Part shown: one piece after another, positions 51,019 through 60,059 of the stretch
Numbering within the stretch: position 1 is the stretch's first letter
Layout of the letters: the number at the start of each line of letters is the position of its first letter
Source of the DNA: a bacterium
GTDB taxonomy: Bacteria > Cyanobacteriota > Vampirovibrionia > Gastranaerophilales > Gastranaerophilaceae
Direction of reading: 5' to 3'
Length of the DNA stretch: 64,000 nucleotides
NCBI GenBank assembly: GCA_017626055.1
Contig: JAGAJM010000015.1
Span: 18,051-82,050 of the forward strand
The notes under the pieces: generated by a model
Told to the model about the DNA's origin: nothing
What the model saw: only the letters and a program-made list of their open reading frames with translations
Databases searched by the model: none
Position numbers and translations under genes: made by a program

Positions 51019-53151
51019 ATGACAGAACCGATTCAAAACGTGTCTGCGTTCGCTGCTGGTGGCACAAGCAAGATTGACAAAAACAATGTGGACATGTCTG
51101 AAAGAAAGAAATTGAAAGACAATGTGGAGTTCAAACAAGACAAAAAGATTACAGCAGATGAGTATCGTATGCTGAAAAAAGAATTTGGTATGGACGAAGC
51201 TCAAGTAAAAGAATGGCTAGCCGTTGAAGGCGGTCAGGATTTCTTGGAAGCTATGTTACATGCTGAAGGTGCAACTAAAAAAGAAATTAAAGCTGCACGT
51301 GAACAAATTGCAAAAGACTTTTTAATGAAAGACGTTGTAAAATTTGGTGGTATGGACCCAATTTTAAAAGAACAACTAAAAGAATTTGGTGTTGATCAAA
51401 ATGAAATTGATAAACAAATTGGCGATAATATTATGGCTAAAGATTATCCAGTAAAAACAATCACACCAGATCCTGCATCAGGTAATACAACTGTTCAGAA
51501 CGTAAGATTACATTTCCCAGAGGATATTAATGGTAATGTAACACAAGCTCGTATTGACTTGTTTGATGCAAGTAAAGACTATGATACATTAGATCCTAAT
51601 GCAGATGACTCTAACCCAGATTATAAAGGTTCTTTACTTTTAGATGAAGAAACTGGTATGTATGTAAAATACAATAGAGAAGAAGGCGCAGATAACCAAT
51701 ACTATCGTTTGAATGGTGATGGTGGTTTGGTTGAAGTTTCGAAAGCAACTGTTGATGACCTAAAAGCTGATATTGCTGCGGCTAAAGCAGCAGAAGAGGC
51801 AGTTGAAAACCCTGAAGTTGTAGAAACACCTGAAGAAAAAGCTGCAAGAGAAGCTCAAGAAGCTCAAGAAAGAGCAGAAGCAGAAGCTGAAGCGGCTGCT
51901 AATACAAAATCTACGTTTGAAAAGGTAAAGTCTGTTACCGTTGATTCAACAGGTTCAAAGCAAAAATTATGGCTACAAGATGTTAGAGATACTGGCGTAG
52001 TTGTTCTTAAAAAGAAAGGTTTTGCTGAAAATGGCTTACCTAAAGAAATAGCTATTGAATTACCTGGTGCGTATGGTCAAAAATCAGCTGATGGTGTTCA
52101 ACAAAAACGTTACCAACATTGGGTATTGAAAGATGCTGAAAAAGGTATCTATTCAGACAGAGCTGGTATCCGTAAATTCCAAGCATCAATTGATGAAAAT
52201 GGTAATGTTACATTCAAACAAATTGAAATCGATGATGCTAAAGTTAAAAAATTCTTAAATGAAAATACAAAAGTTGCTGCTGATAAGGCTAAAGAAGCAG
52301 GTTTGAATGATGACCAAAATAAAATGGAAATCAAAGATAAAGCTGAAGCTGATACTTTAATCGGTAAATTGGCAGATAGAAACCAATCTTGGGAAACTTA
52401 TTTACAAGTTGGTACTGATAATGGCTACATCACTGGTTCTCAAGGCTTGTTAGAAAAACTTGTTGACGAAGGTGATACAACAGGTATAAAAACTTATAAT
52501 GACTTAAAACCTGCTATTGATGGCTTGTTAGCGAGAGTTCCTGAAGCAGCTGTTGATACTCCTGAGTATAAAGCAGTTAAAGAAATTGTTGATAAATTAG
52601 CTACAAATCCAGACGCTGAATTGTCAACTGGTTGGTTCAAAACAATGTTTGGAGTTGCTGATCCTATCAGAAATTTAGACAACGCTTTAATGGCTTTAGG
52701 ACAAAAACATTTAGCTGGTAAAGTTCAAGGTACTAACCACGCAAACAACTCATTCTTAGTTGGTGGTGCTGGTAAAGTTACTATTACTCCAGATGATCCA
52801 GAATCAGGATTTATGACTGATGCTAAGTTTACAATCGGCGGTAAAGACTACTACTTCTATCGTGATGACATGATTTATGATAAATGTTATGACTTCCAAG
52901 ATATCGTAGGTCATGAAACAGCTAATAGAAAACCACTTATTACAAATGATGTAACTGGTAATAATCGTCAAGGTGAAATTACATTCCACGCTGACAGATT
53001 GGAAAAAGGCGAAGACTTCTACTTCCAAACTAAGGGCGGTGCTGAATTAAAAGTTTCAGTTGAAGACGGCGTTGCTTACATCAATGGCTCAGATGGTACA
53101 AAAGTTCCAGTAAACGACGTACTAAATGGTAGAGCTGCAATGCCAAGCTAA
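51019..53151 (+). CDS. Unknown 710-aa cytoplasmic protein
   Basis: I chose the ATG at 51019 preceded by AAAGGAG; an upstream frame extension to 50983 has no ribosome site. There is no signal peptide or membrane helix. Residues 25-125 are helical and charged (KITADEYRMLKKEFGMDEAQ), residues ~230-300 contain an Ala/Glu-rich probable coiled coil (AAREAQEAQERAEAEAEAAA), and the C-terminal half has Gly/Asp-rich beta-like stretches such as DGNITF-type loops. I do not recognise a domain. A 237-base upstream region with an inverted repeat suggests special control. A strong terminator follows. Confidence 0.75.
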   Translation: MTEPIQNVSAFAAGGTSKIDKNNVDMSERKKLKDNVEFKQDKKITADEYRMLKKEFGMDEAQVKEWLAVEGGQDFLEAMLHAEGATKKEIKAAREQIAKDFLMKDVVKFGGMDPILKEQLKEFGVDQNEIDKQIGDNIMAKDYPVKTITPDPASGNTTVQNVRLHFPEDINGNVTQARIDLFDASKDYDTLDPNADDSNPDYKGSLLLDEETGMYVKYNREEGADNQYYRLNGDGGLVEVSKATVDDLKADIAAAKAAEEAVENPEVVETPEEKAAREAQEAQERAEAEAEAAANTKSTFEKVKSVTVDSTGSKQKLWLQDVRDTGVVVLKKKGFAENGLPKEIAIELPGAYGQKSADGVQQKRYQHWVLKDAEKGIYSDRAGIRKFQASIDENGNVTFKQIEIDDAKVKKFLNENTKVAADKAKEAGLNDDQNKMEIKDKAEADTLIGKLADRNQSWETYLQVGTDNGYITGSQGLLEKLVDEGDTTGIKTYNDLKPAIDGLLARVPEAAVDTPEYKAVKEIVDKLATNPDAELSTGWFKTMFGVADPIRNLDNALMALGQKHLAGKVQGTNHANNSFLVGGAGKVTITPDDPESGFMTDAKFTIGGKDYYFYRDDMIYDKCYDFQDIVGHETANRKPLITNDVTGNNRQGEITFHADRLEKGEDFYFQTKGGAELKVSVEDGVAYINGSDGTKVPVNDVLNGRAAMPS

Positions 53152-53185
53152 GTAAATAACTGTCATCTTTTCATATTGAATAATA

Positions 53186-53210
53186 GAGGCGGGTACGAAG
53201 TGCCCGCCTC
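53186..53210. terminator. Bidirectional terminator
   Basis: GAGGCGGG pairs with CCCGCCTC around a 9-base loop, followed by TTCATTATTATTTTC, between two convergent genes. Confidence 0.88.
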
Positions 53211-53217
53211 TTCATTA

Positions 53218-53571
53218 TTATTTTCTTAGGTTTTTTGCACCTTTTAGGTAAACAAATTTTGGTTTAAAATCTTTGTCGCAATTATAAACAACTAAAATTC
53301 TCAAACACATTGGAAGTGAATTAGGAACATCTAATTCGTGGTAGCACATCATTGCTACATCATCCCAGCCAAACTCTACTCTTGGAAATTTTGCAGGAAA
53401 TGTGGCGTTTAAATCCTTTGTAGTTGTGAAAATGATGTGTGAGATGTTTTCAGTTCCTTTGATGTTATTTTGTTCAAATATTTCACAAAGAAGCTCTAAA
53501 GTTGCCTCTCTTAAGGCTTCTTCAGTGTTACTGTCAACAGTAATTGCTCCTCTAATTCCTTTTGTTGTCAT
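53218..53571 (-). CDS. aroH: Chorismate mutase, AroH type
   Basis: The 117-residue protein matches the monofunctional AroH family in length and motifs: RGAITVDSNTEEALREAT (active-site Arg near residue 7), HIIFTTTKDLNATFPA, and LPMCLRILVVYN with the Arg near 90. It isomerises chorismate to prephenate for Phe and Tyr synthesis and acts as a trimer in the cytoplasm. It is the last gene of a def-fmt-aroH operon, 23 bases after fmt. AAAGG is present but spaced about 10 bases from the ATG. The link to def and fmt has no obvious functional reason. Confidence 0.93.
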   Translation of the reverse strand: MTTKGIRGAITVDSNTEEALREATLELLCEIFEQNNIKGTENISHIIFTTTKDLNATFPAKFPRVEFGWDDVAMMCYHELDVPNSLPMCLRILVVYNCDKDFKPKFVYLKGAKNLRK

Positions 53572-53594
53572 ATATGTGTAACCTTTTTACCCCT

Positions 53595-54506
53595 TTACTT
53601 TTTTACGCCGTTGAACCAATCTCTGGCTGACATTTCACCTTTACCTTCTGGTTTAACTTTGAGAAGTCTTATAGCGCCGATACCACAACCAACATCTATA
53701 CCATCTTTTGAATTGAAACGAATTTTGCCAGTTGGAATGTCTTCATTAGTTGGTATTGTTTCTATAACTTTTATAAGTTTGTCATTGTAATAGAAAAATG
53801 CGCTAGGGCATCTACAAACGCCTCTTACTAAGTTGTGAATTTGAATATTTGATTTGCACCAATCAATTTCACATTCCTCTTTTGTAAGTTTATTTGCCAT
53901 ACAAACTCCATCTTCACACTGTTTTTCAGGTATAAGTGTGCCGTTTTTTAAGCCGATAAGAGTTTGCTCAATCATTTCTGGTGATTTTTCAGCAATTTCA
54001 TTCCAAAGTTCTTCGCAGTTCATTGTATCTGAAATTGGGATAACTAATTTCTGGCAAATATCACCGCAGTCGAGCCCTAATTCTGTAATCATTGTGCAAA
54101 TTCCAGTTTCTTTGTCACCATTTATTATTGCACGTTGAATTGGATTTGCACCTCTATAACGTGGCAAAAGTGATGCGTGGAGGTTGATGGTTTCGTATTT
54201 TGGAATATCCAAAACCTCTTGAGATAGGATTTGTCCAAACGCAAAAGTTACAAAAAAATCAGGTTCAAGTTTTTTTAATTCTTTTTGGATATCAAATTCT
54301 TTTCTTATTGATTTTGGTTGGAATACAGGTAATCCATTTTCAAGAGCGTATTTTTTTATCGGTGAGGCTTGAAGTTTATGTCCACGACCAGCAGGTTTGT
54401 CAGGTTGGGTTACAACCGCAAGTACATCAATTTTATCTGATTTATGTAAATATTCTAGTGATTTAAGCCCAATATCTGGGGTTCCAAAAAATACAATTTT
54501 AATCAT
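53595..54506 (-). CDS. fmt: Methionyl-tRNA formyltransferase
   Basis: The 303-residue protein has the formyltransferase signature: VFFGTPDIGLKSLEYLH at the N-terminus, HASLLPRYRGANPIQ with the catalytic His, GICTMITELGLDCGDI with the Asp, and the smaller C-terminal domain. It formylates the initiator Met-tRNA using formyl-tetrahydrofolate. It overlaps def by 8 bases, the usual def-fmt pairing. A bacterial cytoplasmic enzyme of normal length. Confidence 0.97.
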   Translation of the reverse strand: MIKIVFFGTPDIGLKSLEYLHKSDKIDVLAVVTQPDKPAGRGHKLQASPIKKYALENGLPVFQPKSIRKEFDIQKELKKLEPDFFVTFAFGQILSQEVLDIPKYETINLHASLLPRYRGANPIQRAIINGDKETGICTMITELGLDCGDICQKLVIPISDTMNCEELWNEIAEKSPEMIEQTLIGLKNGTLIPEKQCEDGVCMANKLTKEECEIDWCKSNIQIHNLVRGVCRCPSAFFYYNDKLIKVIETIPTNEDIPTGKIRFNSKDGIDVGCGIGAIRLLKVKPEGKGEMSARDWFNGVKK

Positions 54507-55065
54507 TTTTTGCTATTTCTTCTTCCAATTCTTTTTCATCAACTAATAAATCTGGGTCTAAATTTGGTAAGTTATGTTTTTTCAAAACTTCCTCTGTTTC
54601 AAATCTATTGATACAGTGGTCAATGAATAAAACTCCGTCTAAGTGGTCGTTTTCGTGTTGGATAGCTCTAGCTAATAATGAGCCATCTTTTGCTTCAAGT
54701 ACAAATGGTTTACCATGTTCGTTTAGAGCTTTTACCATAACGTTTTTATATCGTTTTACATCAGTGTATGCTTCTGGAAAACTTAAACAACCTTCGTTAC
54801 TTTTTACTGCGCCACTTTTTTTAATGATTTTAGGGTTGATAAAAACCATTGGATTAAGTGGTTCATTCCCTGTTGAAACATCAATAACAAAAACACGCAC
54901 ATTCTCGCCGATTTGAGGTGCGGCTAAACCTACACCATTTTGTGCATACATTGTATCCATTAAATCTCTAACTAATTCAGTGATTTTTTTTGAAACTTTA
55001 TGAACTTCTTTTGACGGCTCTCTTAGTGATGGTTCGCCGTAATGTACGATTTTTCTTATTGCCAT
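54499..55065 (-). CDS. def: Peptide deformylase
   Basis: The 188-residue protein has all three deformylase motifs: GVGLAAPQIG (~residue 44), EGCLSFPE with the metal-binding Cys (~92) and QHENDHLDG with the HExxH-type site (~135). It removes the N-terminal formyl group from new proteins. AAAGG stands 7 bases before the ATG. It is the first gene of the def-fmt-aroH operon. The C-terminus has a short acidic tail. Confidence 0.97.
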   Translation of the reverse strand: MAIRKIVHYGEPSLREPSKEVHKVSKKITELVRDLMDTMYAQNGVGLAAPQIGENVRVFVIDVSTGNEPLNPMVFINPKIIKKSGAVKSNEGCLSFPEAYTDVKRYKNVMVKALNEHGKPFVLEAKDGSLLARAIQHENDHLDGVLFIDHCINRFETEEVLKKHNLPNLDPDLLVDEKELEEEIAKND

Positions 55066-55198
55066 AACTTAACCTTTCTAATCTTCCTATATCCTATATA
55101 CTACTATAAATTTAGCCTATTTGCAATTTACCTATGGTAAAGTTTTAAATGATGTGTTATAATTACGTTGTGTTTATTGTGGGTATGGAGTAATACAC

Positions 55199-55747
55199 AT
55201 GAAAAAGTTGTTAGGATTATGTGGGCTTTTGTTTTGTTTAATGCTTAGTGCAAACTGTGCAAATGCATTTGACAGAGAAAAACTACAAGTAGTTTCTGAA
55301 ATCGGTACGTTATCTAATTCTCAAAAATATATTTTGGCATTAGATAAATGTAATTCGGCTTTGGAAAAATATCCATTTGATCCAGAATTGTTTTATTGGA
55401 GAGCAACAATAAATATCCATTTGGGAGAAGGTGAACAAGCCTTGAAAGATATGGATATGGCAATAAGTTTAAATCCTAATGATAGTAATGTGTATGTAAT
55501 GCGAGGAATTTTAAAATCAGAATTAGGAGATAATGATGGTGCTTTAGCAGATTTTGAACATGCCATAAAATTAGATCCTAAAAACAGTTCAGCCTATTCA
55601 ATGCGTGCTTGTGTAAGAATTGCAAAAGGTGAATTTAAGACTGCAAATGAAGATTTAGAAGTTGCGAATAAACTTCTTGATGAAGAGGAAAAAGAAGCTG
55701 AACAAAAAGAAATTGAAGAAAATAATGATAAGAATAAAGGGGATTAA
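55199..55747 (+). CDS. Exported TPR protein (1)
   Basis: The 182-residue protein begins with a signal peptide (MKKLLGLCGLLFCLMLSANC then ANAF), followed by three to four TPR units (ALDKCNSALEKYPFDPELFY, DSNVYVMRGILKSELGDNDG, KNSSAYSMRACVRIAKGEFK) and a Glu/Lys-rich tail. The Cys residue within the leader could allow lipoprotein processing, though a standard signal-peptidase site is equally likely. It should lie in the periplasm. It is 2 bases upstream of a second TPR gene, forming a pair. GGAG precedes the ATG by 9 bases and TATAAT lies 37 bases upstream. Function unknown. Confidence 0.8.
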   Translation: MKKLLGLCGLLFCLMLSANCANAFDREKLQVVSEIGTLSNSQKYILALDKCNSALEKYPFDPELFYWRATINIHLGEGEQALKDMDMAISLNPNDSNVYVMRGILKSELGDNDGALADFEHAIKLDPKNSSAYSMRACVRIAKGEFKTANEDLEVANKLLDEEEKEAEQKEIEENNDKNKGD

Positions 55748-55749
55748 CT

Positions 55750-56271
55750 ATGAGAAAAATGTTAGTGTTATTATTGAGTGGAGTTTTGCTATCAGGGCTT
55801 TCTGCAGTATATGCTCAAGTTCAAGGTGAGCGTAATGATGCTTATTATGAAGTAGTAAAATTGTTATACGTTGATAAAAATTATAATGAAGCTTTGACTC
55901 AAGTTAATGTTTTAATCGAACAAGCTCCTGAGTCTGCTGAGTTGTATTCTTTAAGAGCTCAAATTTACGAAGATATGGAAAATAAGAGAGCAGCTTTGGC
56001 AGATTTTGATAAATCGGCTGAGCTAGACCCAAAAAATGATGAAACCTTCTATTATAGTGCTGCTTTAAAACTAGATATGGATAGTCCTCAAGCAGCTTAT
56101 GTAGATTCAACAAGATGTATTCACTTGAACCCAAATAACGATATGTGTTATGTTTTACGTTCAATGGTAAGAGCTAAATTAGGCGATCAAGCAGGTGCTA
56201 CTGCGGATACAGAAAGAGCAAGAGCTGCGCGTAGCAATGCTCATCGTCCTCAGAAAAGTGTTTCAAAATAA
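55750..56271 (+). CDS. Exported TPR protein (2)
   Basis: The 173-residue protein has a signal peptide (MRKMLVLLLSGVLLSGLSAV, cut near VYA-Q) and about three TPR repeats (AELYSLRAQIYEDMENKRAA, DETFYYSAALKLDMDSPQAA) followed by a basic tail. It resembles its upstream neighbour in design, though it is not closely similar in sequence. AAAGGGG precedes the ATG. The two probably act together in the periplasm, perhaps as scaffolds for envelope assembly, but no partner can be named. Confidence 0.8.
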   Translation: MRKMLVLLLSGVLLSGLSAVYAQVQGERNDAYYEVVKLLYVDKNYNEALTQVNVLIEQAPESAELYSLRAQIYEDMENKRAALADFDKSAELDPKNDETFYYSAALKLDMDSPQAAYVDSTRCIHLNPNNDMCYVLRSMVRAKLGDQAGATADTERARAARSNAHRPQKSVSK

Positions 56272-56304
56272 TAGTATATAAACTTTATATTAATTTTCGT
56301 TAAT

Positions 56305-56346
56305 AATTTAGCATTTTGAGTCAATTCAAGATGCTAAATTTTTTTT
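56305..56346 (+). terminator. Terminator after the exported TPR pair
   Basis: AATTTAGCAT pairs with ATGCTAAATT around a 16-base loop and is followed by six to eight T. It ends 21 bases before the ATG of the next gene. Confidence 0.85.
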
Positions 56347-56367
56347 ATTAATATGTAAGGGGATATT

Positions 56368-57480
56368 ATGACATATTATTGGGAAATTCAAAAGTTAAAT
56401 GGTTCTGTTGTAAATCCATATCAATACAGTTCAAATCCAGCTATTCAATCTCAAAGTCAAAACGAAAATCCTTGGGTAAATTATTTTAATTCAAATAATT
56501 CTCAACAAAAAACTCAAGTTAGTACTTATGATGCGATAGCTCAATTGAACGCTATGAATGAACAGCAGCAAGTTAAGGGTGGCAAAAAACTCTCACCAGA
56601 AGAAGTAAAAGAAGCTCAAAAGAAAGCTAAAGCTCAGAAAAAATTGGGGCAACTTGCAGAACAATTACAGAACAACAAAGAATTAGCACTAACTGATAAA
56701 CATATTGCTGCATTAAATATGATTCAGGATTGTTCACCATTGATGCATTTGAGTGATACTTTGAAACAAAAAATTAAAGGTGCAATCTCTCAAAGTATAT
56801 TTTTAATTCAAAAAGTAACCTTAACTCAAATGAAAGGTGATATGGATGCATCAGAAATCTTAAAAGTAATTGATGAAGTTAAACAAGCTGATAAGCAATT
56901 AAAACAAGATTGGAAAAAGATTTCTTCAGGTATTATTAAAACTGGTGCCTATGCTGAGGCTTATATGAAAGTCGATGACGAAGAAAAGAAAGAAAAATAT
57001 GAGCAAAAAGCTAAGGATATAGTTGCAAATCTTCCAGATGCACATAAAAATAAAGCTCAAGAATCAGCTCTTGAAGAAGAAATGGAACAAGTTTTAAAAG
57101 AACAAAACTCTGAAACTGAGGATGTATCTGGTGAAGAAACCTCAACAATTGATGCTATTAATGCAGTAGATACCGAAGTTGCACCAGCAGAAACAGTAAG
57201 TGACGCAAATCCATTTGCGGATACTACGGATAGCAAAGAACAAGAAGTTGATGCATCAGAAAATAATGAAGATGTTTCTGCCGAATCTGATAATACAACT
57301 TCATCTAGTGCAAAATCTTCTGAAAATCCAGAAACTGAAGAGGCTTCAGAATTGAAAGATTTAAAAGAAGAAGTTCAAAAGGAATTAAAAAAACAAGAAC
57401 AAAATCCTAATTCTGCAAACCCATTTGCGGAATACGAAAAGAAAAAGGCAAAAGAAAATAAATCTGTTCTTGGGGTTTAA
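56368..57480 (+). CDS. Unknown protein with a coiled-coil middle and acidic, low-complexity C-terminus
   Basis: I do not recognise this 370-residue protein. The first 60 residues are Asn/Gln/Ser/Tyr-rich (NPYQYSSNPAIQSQSQNENP) with no signal peptide, the middle (~75-220) is a Lys/Gln/Ala-rich helical region, and the C-terminal third is acidic and Ser/Thr-rich, with two short NPFA motifs. AAGGGG stands before the ATG at good spacing. It is followed immediately by the convergent queE gene (1-base gap). It may be a lineage-specific scaffold. Confidence 0.7.
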   Translation: MTYYWEIQKLNGSVVNPYQYSSNPAIQSQSQNENPWVNYFNSNNSQQKTQVSTYDAIAQLNAMNEQQQVKGGKKLSPEEVKEAQKKAKAQKKLGQLAEQLQNNKELALTDKHIAALNMIQDCSPLMHLSDTLKQKIKGAISQSIFLIQKVTLTQMKGDMDASEILKVIDEVKQADKQLKQDWKKISSGIIKTGAYAEAYMKVDDEEKKEKYEQKAKDIVANLPDAHKNKAQESALEEEMEQVLKEQNSETEDVSGEETSTIDAINAVDTEVAPAETVSDANPFADTTDSKEQEVDASENNEDVSAESDNTTSSSAKSSENPETEEASELKDLKEEVQKELKKQEQNPNSANPFAEYEKKKAKENKSVLGV

Positions 57481-58149
57481 TTATCTTACATCAAGGAACT
57501 TGTGAACTTGAGGAATAAGCCTACACTTAGGATATAATTTCGTAAATTCATCTAAAATATAATTACAAAATTCAGAAGTGATAGACATTTTATTGTCTAT
57601 CATTTTTGGTTGTAAAACAAGTTCTATTCCAGTATTTTTGCCGATTTCACAACATCTGGAAACTTCTTCTTTTGTGATATTTTCGTCAAAAACAATCTTT
57701 GCAAAAGTTTCTATCTCTGTACAGTTTCGTAAAAATTTTTCGTGTTTATCAAATGTATTTAAACCTGTTGCGGTTTCCAGTTTTATGTCTGCGGAAATTA
57801 TATCGATATTATTTTTTATTTTTAGTAAATTTTCACACAACATAGCGTTTGTTTCAAGATAAATTTTTGTCTGTCCCTTTATAAGAGGTAAAAATTCTTT
57901 CAAGAAATCGACTGATAAAAGAGGTTCTCCTCCAGTCAATGAAATTGAATGAAAGGATTTAAGGTCATATTCTGTTGTAATTTTGTCAAATAACTCTTGA
58001 GGGGAGTATTCTTTCCCTTCTAAAAATTCAGTATCGCAGTAGTTACAATTTAAATTACAACCACAAAATCTGATGAATAGTTGTTTGTAACCAACAACAG
58101 GACCTTCACCTTGAATAGAGCTAAATATTTCATTGATTTTAGTTTTCAT
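57481..58149 (-). CDS. queE: 7-carboxy-7-deazaguanine synthase
   Basis: The 222-residue radical-SAM protein has the QueE pattern: [20 protein letters not shown] at the N-terminus and the cluster motif CNLNCNYC (Cys31, 35, 38), then LTGGEPLL. QueE makes 7-carboxy-7-deazaguanine in queuosine/7-deazaguanine synthesis. The start overlaps the end of the DnaJ-like gene by 11 bases and no Shine-Dalgarno is visible, so translation may be coupled. QueC, QueD and QueF are not in this window. Confidence 0.92.
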   Translation of the reverse strand: MKTKINEIFSSIQGEGPVVGYKQLFIRFCGCNLNCNYCDTEFLEGKEYSPQELFDKITTEYDLKSFHSISLTGGEPLLSVDFLKEFLPLIKGQTKIYLETNAMLCENLLKIKNNIDIISADIKLETATGLNTFDKHEKFLRNCTEIETFAKIVFDENITKEEVSRCCEIGKNTGIELVLQPKMIDNKMSITSEFCNYILDEFTKLYPKCRLIPQVHKFLDVR

Positions 58150-59197
58150 TTACTAAGTTCTTTCTCACATCATCTTTTGATAAATTTTTTAGCTTTTCAT
58201 ATAGCCTAATTTCATCATCCGATAAATCTTGAGAAAATTCAATACTTACAGTAATAATTAAATCTCCAATTTTGCCATTTTTCTTAATTCCTTGTCCTGA
58301 AATACGGAATTTTTGTCCAGAACAAGTGTTTTTAGGAAGTTTTAGTTTAATTGTGCCATCAAAAGTTGGGATCTTTATTTCTTCACCTAGGGCTGCTTCG
58401 TATGGGGTTATTGGAACATCGTAGTAAATGTTTTGTTTATCAAAATGAACTTTTGTAGGGGTTTCCACTTTTACGTTGATGAATAAATCACCACAAGCAC
58501 CACCATTTTTGCCGATGCCACCTTCTCCTTTTAGACGTAATTTTGCCCCATCTTTTATTCCTTTTGGGATTGTGACTGTGATTTTTTTACGTTTAGAAAT
58601 TTCGCCACTGCCATTACATTCACTGCATTTCCCACCATTAATAAATTTATGTCCATGACATTTTGGGCAGGTTTGAGTAGTGAGTACGTTAATAATGCGT
58701 TTGCTTCCGATGATAACTTCTTCTGGTGAAATTGTTACGTCTGTTGTAATGTTTTGTCCCTTTTGTGGTTTTTTGTTTTCTTTTTCTCGTTTTTGTTTTT
58801 TGAATTTTACATTCAAATATTTGAAAAATTTGATTAAATCAAACCCTCTTTTTTTAGGTTTTTGTTTTTTTGTATCTTTTTTATCTTGAGGGTGGGTTGA
58901 GTTTGTATTTTTTGTAGCATTTTGATATTCCGCTTGAGCTTGCTCTGATGAGGTTTTAGTTTGAGTTGGTTCAAAAATCCCTTTTAGAATATTATATTTT
59001 TCTCTTTCAACTGGGTTTGAAAGAGTTTCATAAGCTGTTGAAATTTCTTTAAATTTTTCGATTGCTTCTGGGGATTTGTTAATATCTGGGTGAAATTTAC
59101 GAGCTAATTTTCTGTATGCAGTCTTAATTTCAGCAGTGGTTGCATTAACACTAACTTCTAAAATTTCATAGTAATTTTTTGTACTATTAAACGCCAT
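58139..59197 (-). CDS. DnaJ-like co-chaperone with a shortened zinc region
   Basis: The 352-residue protein has an N-terminal J domain (residues ~7-75) with HPD at 36-38, a polar linker (~80-150) where a Gly/Phe region would normally lie, then only two zinc-type motifs (CPKCHGHK and CSECNGSG) instead of four, and two C-terminal beta domains ([40 protein letters not shown]). It should stimulate an Hsp70 ATPase. The missing pair of zinc motifs places it between DnaJ and CbpA. It overlaps queE by 11 bases. The main dnaK operon is not in view. Confidence 0.85.
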   Translation of the reverse strand: MAFNSTKNYYEILEVSVNATTAEIKTAYRKLARKFHPDINKSPEAIEKFKEISTAYETLSNPVEREKYNILKGIFEPTQTKTSSEQAQAEYQNATKNTNSTHPQDKKDTKKQKPKKRGFDLIKFFKYLNVKFKKQKREKENKKPQKGQNITTDVTISPEEVIIGSKRIINVLTTQTCPKCHGHKFINGGKCSECNGSGEISKRKKITVTIPKGIKDGAKLRLKGEGGIGKNGGACGDLFINVKVETPTKVHFDKQNIYYDVPITPYEAALGEEIKIPTFDGTIKLKLPKNTCSGQKFRISGQGIKKNGKIGDLIITVSIEFSQDLSDDEIRLYEKLKNLSKDDVRKNLVNEN

Positions 59198-59262
59198 ATA
59201 TTTTATCTAATGATAAATTATAAAATATCAACATCTCTGGCAGTATAAATTTTTCGGAATTA

Positions 59263-59293
59263 AAAAAGGACATTCGTTTCTGAATGTCCTTTT
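59263..59293. terminator. Terminator after the prepilin-like gene at 59.3 kb
   Basis: AAAAGGACATTC pairs with GAATGTCCTTTT around a 6-base loop, with A- and T-runs on the sides. It lies between two minus-strand genes and ends transcription of the prepilin gene. Confidence 0.85.
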
Positions 59294-59302
59294 GAATATT
59301 TT

Positions 59303-59920
59303 TTAGAATTTGAAAGGATAATCCCCTTTAAATTCCCATTGATCGTTTTGTAAAAGTTTTGTACACCAAGATGGAGAAGTTTTACATTTGGTTATCATTG
59401 ATTCTCTTGAGGTCGTTGCTGCGGTTTGACCAGAACCATATGTCCCAAAGAAAATATCTTTATTCCCAAACCAAGAGATCCTACTATCATTTGTGAAACA
59501 GTATAAGTATCTTTGGCGGTCATAACCTTCTCTGTTAGGTGCTTTGTCACCATTAACGTCATAATCTACATCTAGACATCCGCCAGAGTAGAATGTTAAT
59601 AAGCTAGAACCATCTTTATAATAGACTATCTTTTTCGTATCATCAACGTATTGGTGTCCCATATATGGGTCAATATTATCCATATACCATTTATAACCAT
59701 TGCCGTTAGTTGGCAATTTCATATCTCGGAATGAACCTTTATCCATTTCCATATCAAGAATAGAATTTTCCATTCTGCTATAAAAGTTTTTTAATTTAGC
59801 GGTGTATTCTTTTTTTACTCTTTGATAGTGTAATGTTGGGATTGTCATCGCTGCTACGACACCAACAATTGTCATTGTTAACATAACTTCTGACAATGTA
59901 AATGCAAATAATTTACGCAT
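59303..59920 (-). CDS. Prepilin-like protein
   Basis: The 205-residue protein starts MRKLFAFTLSEVMLTMTIVG, a short basic leader, FTLSE processing site with Glu5, and a hydrophobic helix of about 20 residues. The pseudopilin domain has several Cys and Trp/Tyr residues (GGCLDVDYD, YLYCFTND). GAGGAAG lies 11 bases before the ATG. It is one of four such proteins in the window, and like them probably needs the secretin/ATPase/platform cluster at 33-39 kb. Whether it is a minor pilin or a secretion pseudopilin is unknown. Confidence 0.85.
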   Translation of the reverse strand: MRKLFAFTLSEVMLTMTIVGVVAAMTIPTLHYQRVKKEYTAKLKNFYSRMENSILDMEMDKGSFRDMKLPTNGNGYKWYMDNIDPYMGHQYVDDTKKIVYYKDGSSLLTFYSGGCLDVDYDVNGDKAPNREGYDRQRYLYCFTNDSRISWFGNKDIFFGTYGSGQTAATTSRESMITKCKTSPSWCTKLLQNDQWEFKGDYPFKF

Positions 59921-60059
59921 AAAATATATATCTTCCTCGCTTTTACTCTTCTCTAATTATAACATTTTTTTTGAGTTTCTTCAAGTGGGATTTAATATCA
60001 TGACAAATTTAAATCTTTGTCTTATACTCAACTTATATTTAGATATTAGGAGCTTAATT

